Shown one piece after another: positions 37,601-49,500 of a DNA stretch of 64,000 nt. Position 1 is the stretch's first letter, and each line of letters starts with the position of its first letter. The stretch spans positions 8,866,001-8,930,000 of the forward strand of contig JABWDB010000008.1 in the NCBI GenBank assembly GCA_019614645.1, read 5' to 3'. The DNA is from Stratiolaelaps scimitus. Lineage: Eukaryota; Arthropoda; Arachnida; Mesostigmata; Laelapidae. Below the pieces are notes generated by a model that was given only the letters and a program-made list of their open reading frames with translations, was not told the origin of the DNA and made no database searches. The position numbers and the translations under genes were made by a program.

Positions 37601-39482
37601 AGCAGCATTAGCAGCAGCCGCACCACCACTACCACTGCTTCACCGGCACCCTTGCCGCACCTCACTCCACTCACATCCACGGCCCGTCGTTGTAATCCAA
37701 GGATTGCAAGGCATCCAGGCCCGGTTCAACTATCGCTGCACACACGGAACATGATGGTGGTGGTAGCGCGGCAAGCCTCCGGCCCGGCAGACGGCTCGCT
37801 CGCTCGCCACAAGACGCGCTGCTGTGGGAGCTATTTTTAGATACGATTTTCGCTTGGGTGGTATCCTAGAGGGTTCGGTGCAGGGAAACCAGGGAGGCCA
37901 TCTCCTGTCCCGAACATCGGGTCGGTGTCACCGTCCGGCGAGAAGGACTCGGCGAGAGGCCGCGCCCTCGGCGAGGGTTTCGATGCTGCCCTCGTTGTTA
38001 TCGTTATCGTCGGCCGTCGGTGGTCGGTGCTTAAAACCGACCGGTGGCCGGTTTAAGAGACCGCACACATGACAACACACTCGGGACGACGCGAACCTTG
38101 GCAACGGCAGCGACCAACGGCTGGCCTGCACCAGCACCTTTTGGCAGGCCTGCTATCTTTTGTCTCCTGCGCTCAGCTTGAAGAGAGCACGCCTCGAGCA
38201 CATACGCACGGTCCTCACGCGTCCGTGCAAGCGTGCGCGCGTGTAGCACCCGTGCTCTCGCGCACTGGTGAGGACGCCGTGCTAACCTAACATAATATCA
38301 TTCAGCTGAGATCATTCGAACTGGCCGGTCTGCCGGTTGCTCCAGCAGGGCTGAGTTGTATAGCCATGTCGTTTACGAGCTGTAATAGACGTAATCACCA
38401 ATACAATAGAGAACTTTCGAAGGCCAGCCGGTTTAAATCGTCCCGGCCATGCGGGGGCGTTGTCATCATTTTGGACGGTAGGGTTTTCAAACTTAGGTTG
38501 GCAGGATTCAACCACGCCTATCCACGCCTTCTTCCAGGCCTAGTTCTGATACGACTGGGGTCGAGTTGGGGACATCGTTTTCCCAGTATACGAGGCTAGG
38601 GAATCAGGCATTCACTGTCTCCACGGTCCCTAACACATTCGGGTATTTCACTTGTCGTTTGGCTTATAATTGGCCGGTTACTCATGGTTAATCGAATCGC
38701 CACGGTCTTGGCACCCACTGGCAAAGACAAGTGGCTGGTCTGCCGCAGGGCTCCGACAATAACTCGCAGTGCAGAAAGGATCAAGAGAGATGCCGAGCTC
38801 GATTCGGTGTACGATTTCAATAGTTTACACGCACCTTTGTTTGCACGAAACTGCCGGTCCCTGTCATCACAGATACACATGATAATTATTGAATATTATC
38901 ACCAATGTGTACCAAGGAGAGTCTGAAATTTACGACACGGCGCCTCGACAAATGCCGCGAACACATTGTCGAGCACACGTTATCGCCTATTGTGTCCCCT
39001 GTCCCAATGATACAAATCTCTCTCTTTCTTTTTCTCTCGCTACATGATGTCGCTTGAGGAATGATTGTTACAAATGCTAACAAAGAAGAGGTTTCCGATG
39101 TTATTATTCACACAAATGTTCACAGTTGTTGTGAATACGCGATCGATGGCCTCTTGGTGTTTAGGCAAAAGGGGCACTGCCCCCCCCGAGAAGTTACAAA
39201 TACGAATACCTAGCCAACTGTGGCTTCCTTCAATCGGCGAATATTGTTCCCCTCGAGGGATGTCCGCCCCCGCACCGCGATTGCTTCAAGTCTATGCTCC
39301 CTATGACGATGTACGACCATAATGTCCTTCTGGTTGTTTCTTCTCGTATACACTAATACATATATCACTTGTTTTTTTTCGGCTCTATAGCACCGATTCG
39401 TGCAATCCAGGCCCGATTCTCGTCTCGTCCTATATCTACTGGTGGTTAACATGTCGTTTGTCCTTTTTAAGGGCCAATATAC
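34684..39482. other. Probable first intron of the F-box/LRR gene
   Basis: No other exon was recognised. The GC-rich portion at about 37270-38290 contains GC-rich runs and a CCGGTGG/CCGGTTTAAG inverted pair near 38036-38056. ORFs in this part have no recognisable motif. If the upstream exon call is right, this is a single intron of about 4.8 kb. Confidence 0.4.
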
Positions 39483-39710
39483 CGTCGTAGAGGCGTACAC
39501 GATGCGGCTAGGGCGACGGCCTTGAGGAACACCTCCGAGGTTGGCTAGCTGCAGCTGCTGAAGATCCTCAGCTGTGCCTCCGGATGTCCCTCGACGGACG
39601 GGCTCACATCGATCCTCTAACGCTTTTCGCTCAATGATTGACGTGATAGTCTCTCTCATAGGGTCCCGTTGCGGCGGAATGAAGTCGATGAACTCGATTT
39701 CATCCATTGT
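39483..39710 (-). CDS. Probable first coding exon of the F-box/LRR gene
   Basis: On the minus strand an ATG at 39707 opens 75 codons (MDEIEFIDFIPPQRDPMRET, later AEDLQQLQLANLGG and RRPSRIVYASTT) ending exactly at ACG|GTATAT, phase 0. The F-box exon at 34683 begins in phase 0, and no other ATG-containing exon is evident between them. The segment has coding-like codon use and no low complexity. A possible acceptor (CCATAG) lies 3 nt upstream of the ATG, so the ATG may sit near the start of a second exon after a non-coding leader exon. The protein segment itself is not recognised; linkage to the F-box gene is inference. Confidence 0.5.
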
Positions 39711-42700
39711 CTATGGAAATTGAAATCAGAATAGGCAATAACAAAGTGACGTCAGTACGCTATGAAAATCGTTTTGGTATCAGAATTACGTGTTTGAAGT
39801 GAACGGGTACTGTATAGGCATACTTTTGGCTGCAATGAATAGATTTGAACACTTTTTTTCCATTATTATTACATTTAATATCATTGCTAATGGCAAATGT
39901 CATTAAAATTGCTTACCTGCATTCTTTATCTGAGCCTACAATTTTCGCTACCGATGTTAGTTTATTTGCTTCGTACTTAACAGGCACTATTCACGTCATA
40001 GTAGCATCGTTCGAGGTACAGGTATCGACCAAGGTATCAATTAACCCTTGGAAGGAATAAGAACCACTTTTTGAGCATATTGACTCGAACGGGTGAACAT
40101 ACGCAATCAAACCTCGCCTTCGATGGAAAACTACTTCTCCGGCTTCACACGAGCCCATCTTCTCTAGTCAATAGCCTCAAAGTATGGTCATTAATCATTA
40201 TATCAACACGTTTGCTTCGAGTTCGCAGCTCATTTTTAAGCTGATGTGACTAAAACTGTATCGATCACCGATGGAAATCAATGATTGTTCCTCGGAAAGT
40301 GTTTGCAGCAGTCATTTACGTCAGTGGCTAATACGATACGAGCATGATTGTTAAGTTTGTACTTGAGGAAGAGATGCGAAAATAATGCTGCCGGATCGAG
40401 ATTCATTTTCCGTTCTCAGTCAAAATTCGTGGATATTTACTAGGAAATCACAAAAGCCGATTGTGATTGATGTATTTCAATTATATGAATATAGGTTCAT
40501 CATTTTTTTAGATAGAGTCCAGTGCGAGAATTCAGAAACTGGATGAGCACATATGTGATAAATGCCACGACGATAGCCTCCCGTTGGGGGCCTCATCGGT
40601 TGTACTGCTTCGCACTCACCCGACGCCTTTGTAAATTATGGAGGAACACTATGTCCTTCATTGAGGGCACCTCCATGCTGACGACGATGTTTAAACAGCA
40701 ACCGCTTGAGGATACCACTAGTACCACTAACAATATCGACACTCGATATGATCATTCGACTTACGTTGCGCCAGACGCAGAACGATTAGGCGACAGATGG
40801 AAGTTGCAGGCGATTAAAGTTGCACAAAGATCAAATTGCCAAAGTTGATGGAGGAAGCAAAATGAAAGCGCATTCATGCCACTCGGGAAAGAAAAAAACA
40901 CAGGGTCCTTGGTCACTTTCACGAAAACAGAAAGGCGATCGTAAGCTGCGGTCAACGCTTGTGATTCGGCTATCCGCGAGTGGACCTAATGCTGGTAACA
41001 GTCATAAGAAAATAAGGACAACCGAGTTAAACATAGCGGCTAGAGACATAGAGCAGAGTTAGCCTTATGGGTCAGCCAAATATAGAAAGACGATCCATGA
41101 AAATGAAAAGGGAATCCAAGGGTAAACGAGACGCGAGAAACAGCAAACACAACAAACAAGGACAAAGTCGAAAGGAAATGTTGGGCCTCTGGGAAACACA
41201 ACGAAACGAGCTGTAGGCCTCGAGATTAGTCAGCAGCGAACTGAATGCCCATGTTGTCTCCGTTTACTGATGTGGTGAGATCTCTCGGCGAGCTCATCAG
41301 GTATTCGCTAAACTTTACGCTATCCGCTAGCTTGCTGCTCTTTCCAGAGTCTAATCTAAACAATAATATTTAGATTTCAATGTTGCCCCGGGGGCCGGCG
41401 GCCATCATCGACTGGTGGCCCATCGCTTTGATCGAGGCGCGCCGTTGGTGCGCGTATTGATTCCTCGAGCCCTGCCCTCTGAGCCGGCACAGCAGCGGCC
41501 GCCTCTACGAAGGTTCTATACCGCCGTATGGCTTGCTACACCCGATGGGCTACGGAGCAGCATGGGTTCGAAGCGTTCAATATGAACACAGGCAGCCGTT
41601 CGACGATGACTCGTGTCTTGCTTGTGGCTGTGCCATTGTGAATGTAGAGGTTTCAGCTGGGGAGGGGGTTGGCGTTGAGAACGCACGGCTGATATTGTCG
41701 ATTCACTATAAACTCGCACTAGAGTGTTGCAGGCTCTATTTTTGATCATCTCCCAATTCATTCGGACCAACGTGCATACTGGATTTACAATAACGGCACA
41801 GTCTTATCTGACTGTGTCGGCCAGGAACGCGAGGGTGTTCCTTTGGTACGGACGAATCTGGACCAGCCTAACGCGTGAGGGTAACCATTCACGCTTGAGG
41901 AATATGCAAGCTTGAGAGAAATACGGTGCTGCTGAGGACGAGATTCAAAACCCCATAATCGACGATTTAATCGATTTTCTGATAACAACTCTATGAGGCA
42001 CATTGTTTGAGTGAATATTACGAAATTGAAAACTAATTATTATCGAAACGAAAATGATTATACGAATTATACGGTTCTTAGCGAATTCCTGTATAGTTGC
42101 AAGGTACACGTTACGTGTCTATGTGCGCCCGTACATAACGTCGTGTATCTGAGTCGACATCTAATGTGGTCGAAATGAAGATTCGCGACATACTGCTTTG
42201 CCTATCAACAAGGTAAATTTTCGTTTTGGGAAAGCACATGGAAATTCGCTACGGTCTTTACTTAAGAAGTCAGAGGGTGCAGGTTCGAATCCCGTTGCAT
42301 ATACAATCGAAGTAGCGACTACCTTTCACCCAATACAAATTATATTCCTTGAAGTTTTCCAAAATCTAGAAAACCAGCTGGACCCAGCCCCTCTGTCATC
42401 AGCTATTTCTCGGATCTTATTATATATGTATATCATGACTGCCTTACTTCGTGCATTTTGGCAAACAAACGTCTAATGGCTTGAGTTGTCTTATTCGGTC
42501 TGAGATACGTTTTGCTAGAAAAGATAATCAATGCGCCGCATATCACAGATTGATAGATATGTTTCATAATCGCAAACACAATAATTGAGAATACAAGGAT
42601 AGCCACCAATATAGAAAACGCAGCATTTCCCCATAATAAACCTCAAGGTAACCAGCATCATCGCAAACATTCGTGGGGTCATGGGATCGCAGGTTCGAAT

Positions 42701-42991
42701 TCGATGATTTACCCCTTGAGCGCACCTCTTCTTGAGCTGTTTGTCATGTTGTCCATGTATGATTGCGGTAAGAGTTGTTCATGGTACATGTTTTTCTAGA
42801 TATTACACGTCTCACCAACTTAGAAATCATGTGTTCAACGGCGGTGCGGTCCGCCCCTCATCAACGCGGTCCGGCCCGCCTCTCATCAACGGCTGTGCTG
42901 ATCGTCCTCGCCATAAAGACGCATGGTAGTGGTTGAGACTCGCGGGTCTCACGCAGCGCGAGCCCGTGTTTAAATCTAGCCGTCGTACGGC
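39711..42991. other. Intergenic region upstream of the tRNA cluster
   Basis: No protein-coding exon was recognised. A GC-rich patch lies at 41380-41510. Box-B-like sequences occur at about 42281 and 42693 (see separate entry). Confidence 0.5.
42218..42710 (+). repeat. Two box-B-like tRNA remnants
   Basis: GCAGGTTCGAATCCC at about 42279-42293 and GCAGGTTCGAATTCG at about 42690-42704 match the T-arm/box B of tRNA genes on the plus strand. Neither has a complete cloverleaf upstream. They lie within 0.8 kb of the intact tRNA-Gln gene and look like tRNA pseudogenes or SINE heads. Confidence 0.3.
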
Positions 42992-43063
42992 GGTTCCATG
43001 GTGTAATGGTTAGCACTCTGGACTCTGAATCCAGCGATCCGAGTTCAAATCTCGGTGGAACCT
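42992..43063 (+). tRNA. tRNA-Gln (CTG)
   Basis: A complete 72-nt cloverleaf. The acceptor stem is GGTTCCA pairing with TGGAACC, the D arm contains box A (TGGTGTAATGG), the anticodon stem is CTGGA/TCCAG with anticodon CTG at 43025-43027, and the T arm contains GAGTTCAAATCTC. A Pol III terminator TTTT follows at about 43069-43072. No intron. Confidence 0.97.
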
Positions 43064-43357
43064 ACACCTTTTCCTGTGTATGAACTTAAATTAGTATAAA
43101 ATTGAAATCGAAAAATGTGTTCTCACCTTAGCAATCAGAGGTTGACCGACCCTCTAAGATCTGTAATGTGTGTTCCAATATACAACGATTCTGAAACAAC
43201 CACACTCATTAGACGAGCGTGTGTTTATAGTGCTTTTTATCCGTCGAAATGACTCTGACCATCGATTTTAGTGCTTTATTATACACCAAAATTGTCTGTC
43301 TCAGTAGTTACATATGAAATGTGATCGTCGCCATTTTATTTCGACTAAAAACATCAT

Positions 43358-43430
43358 CGCCCAACGTGGGGCTCGAACCCACGACCCTGAGATTAAGAGT
43401 CTCATGCTCTACCGACTGAGCTAGCCGGGC
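43358..43430 (-). tRNA. tRNA-Lys (CTT)
   Basis: A complete 73-nt cloverleaf on the minus strand: acceptor GCCCGGC..., box A TAGCTCAGTCGG, anticodon CTT (complement of 43395-43397), box B GGTTCGAGCCC, and 3' pairing GTTGGGC with a G discriminator. A T5 terminator on the minus strand lies at about 43347-43351. It stands tail-to-tail with the tRNA-Gln gene about 300 bp away. Confidence 0.97.
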
Positions 43431-43849
43431 ACGGCACAACATTGCTTCCCAGTCGATTTTAATTGCGAAACCAAGTCAGATATTTAAATGGGACCGTGCT
43501 ATGCGAAGACCACAGAAGAAATTTTCCAGCTCCTCAAGAATGTCTCATTCAGCTTGTCCAAGCTAACTCGCCTCGAAAAGTGATCACATAATGAATATGT
43601 ATGCTACTCACAATTATGCTAGAAAAACAATTGAACAAAAATGTTATATAATACTATCATGCATATATATATATATATATATATTGACCTATTCATAATC
43701 CAGCGACTCATGACATCCTTTATGACAAAATCGAAGAAAAGAAAAATGCAGTTTTTCCCATGCTTTTCATTACATTCATCCTGCTGTTGGTTTCCATGGA
43801 TACCAGGCCAACTGGGTCTAGTTAGCATTCGTTGTACAATAGATGCCAC

Positions 43850-43925
43850 CAGGTTCGGGCCACCGTGCAATCGTGCGCGCCTGGCAACCAGAGGCGCCCA
43901 CGTAGGTACAGACACGAGTTCGATC
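43850..43925 (+). repeat. tRNA-like remnant
   Basis: The segment contains CGAGTTCGATCCCCACC, a good box B, preceded by a stem-loop (GCGCCTGG...CCAGAGGCGC) in the anticodon-arm position and by GGGCCACCGTGCAATCG, a weak box A. It lacks a proper acceptor stem, so it is probably a tRNA pseudogene or a SINE. Confidence 0.35.
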
Positions 43926-43990
43926 CCCACCGTTTCACCGTTGTATTTAAAAGGGAGAGGAGAGTCCGTCTTACGAAGAGGGCAGTGACG

Positions 43991-44046
43991 AAAGCAGTTG
44001 TTAGTTAGACTGACTTAACTATTATAAGGCTTTGGGTCAGCCCGGA
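43991..44046 (+). repeat. Dispersed repeat, copy 1
   Basis: Shares AAAGCAGTTGT at its start and TAAGGCT...GTCAGCC(C/T)GG at its end with the segment at 45008-45059. A third, inverted copy lies at 51403-51445. Confidence 0.4.
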
Positions 44047-44459
44047 AACATTCATTGCTTTTAGTATTCATTATAGATGACGGGAACTGTAACTGTATCT
44101 AGATTGTCAGTGAATCTGTCCCGTGCAGCCACACTGATGACTAACAATTGCGCCCAGTATGGCACAGTCGTAGTCGTGTGCTAGCTACTTTTAGCAAAAA
44201 AAAAAAGGAAATCACTATAAATAGTCCTTGTGAAATCCAACTGATGACTACAAACATCGCGTGAAATCTTTGTTTTCCTCCGGTTGTACGTTTTCTTCAA
44301 CGCTTCATTGCTAGGCTATTCTTCCTCATATTATTGGTATCGTGCGTTTTTATGTTGTCTCGGTCGCCAGGGGCAAGTTTACATAAGATAACAAAATACC
44401 AAAAAACAACACCAACAACAAGTAAACGCAGCGTAATGAACGCAAACGAAACGATAACT

Positions 44460-44760
44460 CATCCCTCTCCGACCCTTGAGGTTGGGCCACGTGTTGGCGC
44501 CGTGAGATCGGCACCACCGGCGGTGTCTGCTCGGCAGCGCTGCCGAGCCTTCCCTGGCGGGGGCCTATCTACCGCCACCGATGACGCTGATAGAAAGAGC
44601 GTAGAACTAGATGGTGCGGACCACGAACGAGTCGGCGCGACCCACCACGATTGGTCGCCACGCCGGGAACGACCTCGTGGCGGCTGTCTATTCGATTGGC
44701 TGTGGTTGTGGCCGGGTTGCGTTGCTTAGCGCGCCGACTCTCCTTCGATTCGCTGGTAGC
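44460..44760. promoter_or_regulatory. GC-rich promoter-like patch
   Basis: A CpG-rich 300-bp patch in AT-richer surroundings, with an E-box (CACGTG at about 44488) and two ATTGG motifs (inverted CCAAT) near 44651 and 44694. It lies in the divergent gap between the F-box/LRR and tau genes. No transcript was established; ORFs on both strands are open but unrecognised. Confidence 0.25.
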
Positions 44761-45007
44761 ACCGAGTAGGGCTTTCCGCCAAGGCCGCTTTATCGTTACC
44801 GCGATGCAGAATGCTAGCTGAGTTTGCCTAACTCTCCATCGTATGTGGGGACATCCTGTTGGATGATACACGCAACACGACTTGTATACATATTGATATG
44901 TAATGAAATGCGATCGAATACAATTCTTTCTAATAACTAAACTCATAATAATCGTAATCACAATAGTGGTAGTAGTGATAGTACTAGTAAGATCGAAGCC
45001 ATGTACC

Positions 45008-45059
45008 GAAAGCAGTTGTACCGTGGACGTTAAATGTTTAAGGCTGAGAGTCAGCCTGG
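45008..45059 (+). repeat. Dispersed repeat, copy 2
   Basis: Contains AAAGCAGTTGTACCG, then GACGTTAAATG and GGCTGAGAGTCAGCCTGG. The last part is itself an imperfect palindrome (GGCTGA..TCAGCC). Confidence 0.45.
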
Positions 45060-46550
45060 TGTTGCACATATAAGAGAACTTAAATGCATTGTAAAGATTG
45101 AAGTTCATTTAATAAACCAATAAACCTCAACCTTTATCTTGCCTGCGTCGAATCGATTGTCGCTCAAGGTATTACTGGTAAACACGCTCCTAGTTCCTAT
45201 TTTGGTTAGGAATCGTTGTGCGACTTGAAAATCAAGGGAATAATCTTTAAGTTGTAATTAGTGGCACGGTGGCTCGTCCATAGATGAATTCGATTTTCTC
45301 AGCCGAAATAACATCACGCGGAATTTAAATTTTGTCTGTATAGCACAAAGGTGATGCGTAGATAAGTGGAACGGTGGAACATTTCTCGGATAGCTATTAT
45401 GCAATATCCTTCCGAGTGTTTGCTTGACTATTGAGGTTTGAGTATTTTACTAGACATCGAAATCTAGCCAAGTAAACTCGTTGCTTGGTGAACAGGGAAA
45501 TCTATGATTCTCTTCTTTGGCGATCTTGATTTATGAGAGACTCTGGTATCATGGCCAAATTGATCTAGGTCACCCCTAGACGAGGGTAGTTTGGGCCTGT
45601 CAAATGCTTGATTGATTGATTGACTGATTGCTGAAAGAAATTCAACGAATCATTTAAAACAAAAGGGATCACCAATAGAACGTTCATTGCGTATACACTA
45701 TCTGTATAAAACGAGGACACACCTGATTTTGCGTTGCACGACGCCCGCTCCTTAAACCTATTGTGTTTTGACCTTGTGGCTGTACGTGGACTCTTAATAG
45801 GGCGCAGTAAATATGCCATTAGCCTGGCCGAATTAAATTTTAGTTTGGCGAGAAAAATCTGCATTAATCTTTACAGTGCAGCCACGGCCTGCCAGCCGGC
45901 TAAGGAACTAATGATTATTCGACAGTATACCGCGCTGAGGCCGTAATGCCACTTCGTCTTACGCGTGAGGGATGAATGCTTAACAAAATAACGCAACAGC
46001 CAAAAGTGGCGCAACCTTGCCTTATTAGGCCACCGGCCACGAACAATGACTGAGTTCTGCTTGCCGGCGATGCGGACCTTTCGTGAGGTGCGATTTTCGA
46101 TGCACGCCGGCGCGCCCTAATCGTGAGCCTTCCTCGCACTTCATTTCCTCCGGGTACATCACACGGGCATCGGTGTTGGCTTAAGTGGTCGGGCCGCACG
46201 GCTCTTGCTGCTGATGGACATTAGAAAATGATATGAGACATATCGTTCACCGGTGGCGTCGTAGTCAGAAGACACATGAGGGTTCTCGCGTACACTAACA
46301 TCAGCACAGATTTCAGGGAGACACAGCCTGGAAGTGACGTCGTTGAAGAGCAGTGCCCACCAAAGCTCTTACATGGAAAGCTGGGATGCGGGTGAGTGTT
46401 AAATGGTAGCACCTGCGTGAGTCGTCGACATTGAGCCTTTCAGTGAAAGCTAGAGAAAGAGCGAGAGAGAGACTCCAATGGGCCGATTTGAATCTTAATC
46501 ATGCACAGTCATACATGTTAGATAGTGCTAGGGATTCGGTGCCCATAAAC
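45060..46550. other. Upstream flank of the tau-like gene
   Basis: No exon recognised. The frame leading into the first tau-like exon is open upstream to about 46431, so a longer first exon is possible. A short ATTG tandem sits near 45611-45630. Confidence 0.45.
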
Positions 46551-49500
46551 ATGTTCAGCTGGTTCTCGCGGAAGAAATCACTCCCTCCGGCGGAGGAGCC
46601 CCCAGAAGGTGCGTTTTAAAGTTCTGCGTTTGTGATTGACAAATAGGATTGTTTCCACACTCGAATAGTAGATGACGTCTAACTACATCCATTGCCACAC
46701 AAAGGTGCCTGTGTAACGTGAGATATACAGAAAGTAAGTGGCTCCCGAAGAGTAAGTGCTGTAGGTAGATACGATTCACAATGACTTGTTCACCAGGACT
46801 CAGACGTTGTACGTAGGAAAGATGGAAAAGAAGTTTTTGGAGAAGGGGGGGGTTAGGGCATTTTCGTCCAATTTTGATCCCAGGTAGAATTTTATGATAC
46901 CCAATTAACATTAATTGTTGCTGTAAAAACGAGAAGTTTTCACTGGATTGCTGCCGAATTCTTTGTGCCCCTTTCAAAATATCTAGTATCTCACTCCCTC
47001 GAGTACAATATACGGATGTTACGTGCATTTGCGATTCCTCAACACGTTCGTTGAACCGGCCAGTTCATGCAATGCTCACTTTGAATAATTACATTTATTA
47101 AGTGAGCTGGCGATGTGCTGCATAAGTGCATGATAAATCAGAGGTTTTTACTGAAATCGTTAATAGATACGTCATTAGTGGGCGGAGGGCAGTTCGACAA
47201 CGAATTGTTCCTTCTTCTTCGCCAGACACAATTGCTCTTAGTTCATTGTCATCACTTCATGGATGCTTCAGTCGACGAACGCCTACGAGGATACTGCTCT
47301 CCTCCGATGGGCTCTTGTTCACATAGTCTCCTAATCAACGTGTAGTTTACCAACTCGAGCACTTTTACATTCGTCTACTTATCATGTAAGGGTACCACAG
47401 CATGCGGTAGTGTAGCGTCTTTCGTAACACGAGCGTTGTGTGTATGACGGTGTACAAGCGAATAAAAATCTTTACGATAAGTTATTAACGTGGCGTATTG
47501 CAAAGCTGCACAGACGAGTGTATGGTTCGCGAGATGTACACATGAAAATCCCGGACAGCACGAATTTGTGCCCCAGATTCACTGCAGATATCACCTCTGG
47601 GTATCCTCGTGCCATCCAATTGATTTGATTACAGAGAAGACGATCTCGTTCCTTAGTCAATGCTCATCCGTTAACTCTTCGCCACTTTTGACACGGTGCC
47701 TAATTATAGAATTTCGATGGATATCACCTGAGATAAATTTGAAAGCGTACATGTATCGCATTTCGCCTATAATCGAACAACTTCTTAAGAACAAGCTGAG
47801 ATTTTCCCTAGGAATATTCAAGCTCAATTACTCGATTGCAGAGCGTTCTTCCGTATCACCTTAGAGTGTTGCCGGCGATGGATTTCACCCTACTCTTCAA
47901 AGGCACAACAGTAGACTGAGACGGGACATGTGTCCGAGCCAACCAAGGGGTGATATCGTAGATGGTTAATGCTTCTTGTTTTACGGCTGACGAAAGGTTA
48001 TTGTGTCTATTCATATCATCTTATATGCATTTTATCTAATCATCGTCACTATATTCTTTGCTGCCATTCGCCGAAGTGGGACCACCTCCCGCAAGACGCA
48101 GATCGAGCATTAAGGAGATTAAAGCAAAGGTCGATAGCTTCGACAATATCGGCTACAGAGCGCGCCAAGGCAGTTTTAGGGTGAGTAGCTAAGCTGGTTA
48201 TGATCTCTCTTATTATGAGGTAATAACAGCAGGCTATTGATATAATAGAGGGAATATATGGAAGAGCAAGGAACAAGACTATATCTATATGCGAATGCTC
48301 GTTTTTCTCACTTGTGCTTTTCCGTTTCACTTGACTTGGCTATGAAACATCTCAGCTGTGATATTGTGTACTAAATGTTGCAGATGCCCAGACATAAACT
48401 GCCGTACAAGCGGAACGTTCCATCGAAAATTGGCTCGCTTAGCAACATATCGCATAAGCCGGGAGGAGGCCAGGTGAGTAGCTATCATACGTAAATGGAT
48501 GCTGACCTGATTTCCTAACGTCATGGCACATCTTCTCTCCAGCCCTAAAACAGGCACGGCGTGTAGAACTGTTGTATTTGTGCAATCGACTTCTCGACTA
48601 ATCGACTATCAATCGAAAATTAGGGATGAGAAGCTATTCATATCCGCTGATATATGACGACTCGTATAATGTACAAATACTAACGTACGTCCGTGTTTAA
48701 TATATGTATGGCAGATGGGGGGGGGGTTACGGTTGGCACTCTTAAGTCAGCACAAAATTCGATGTTGATCGAATCGTGCAGCTCTTGGAGAGAAGAGCAC
48801 GATTGCCGTCAAATTTCTTGACAATTATGATTAGTAGCAACAGTAGCAGTAGTAATCAAAGGAGTTTCTAGGGACCGGCTATCCTTCGAACAAGTTAAGA
48901 AGTCGGTAGGATCAATCAAAAAAAAGAAAAACTAAAAAAATAACCTTCTATGTTCAAGGCATATAATAGCAGGAGTAGTAGAGATGCAGAGGTGTCAAGG
49001 CCATCCATGGCACGACAGCAGAGGGTCAGCTACGGAAAAGCTTACTGTTTACTTGTGGTGGATCGTAGTGGTGAAGTGATTAAAAAGACGTGGCATATTA
49101 TTGCTACGAAACAAAAATAATAGAACACTTAAAAATCGGAAACGGCTCTCGGCGATTGCCCTGTCGAAACAGCTGGTCAATAAATGTATGCACATCTGTC
49201 CACGTTTTTGTTCCTCAGCAGCTGAAGATATTTTCAGAACATGTTGATTTCCGTTCTGCTGCGCAATCGCGCGTCGCTGAGGTGATTCGCAGTGGGAGCA
49301 CACCAACGACGCCTGACACGCTCGATCCGGGCCAAAGAGACGGTATTGTCGATAAACTCATCGACAGCCTTTGCTCTACTGTAAAGTTGCAGGTAACAAA
49401 TAGGCGAGGCACGTAGGTTAGATCTTGGTGTTATTTTGTTACATATATATATATATATATATATAGTTGTCTCTGAAGTACACGCTGAACCATTGCTGCT

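Noticed and set aside
44334..45108. Open frames on both strands at 44.3-45.1 kb
   Set aside because: GC-rich composition opens both strands; no motif recognised, so it was kept only as a promoter-like patch.
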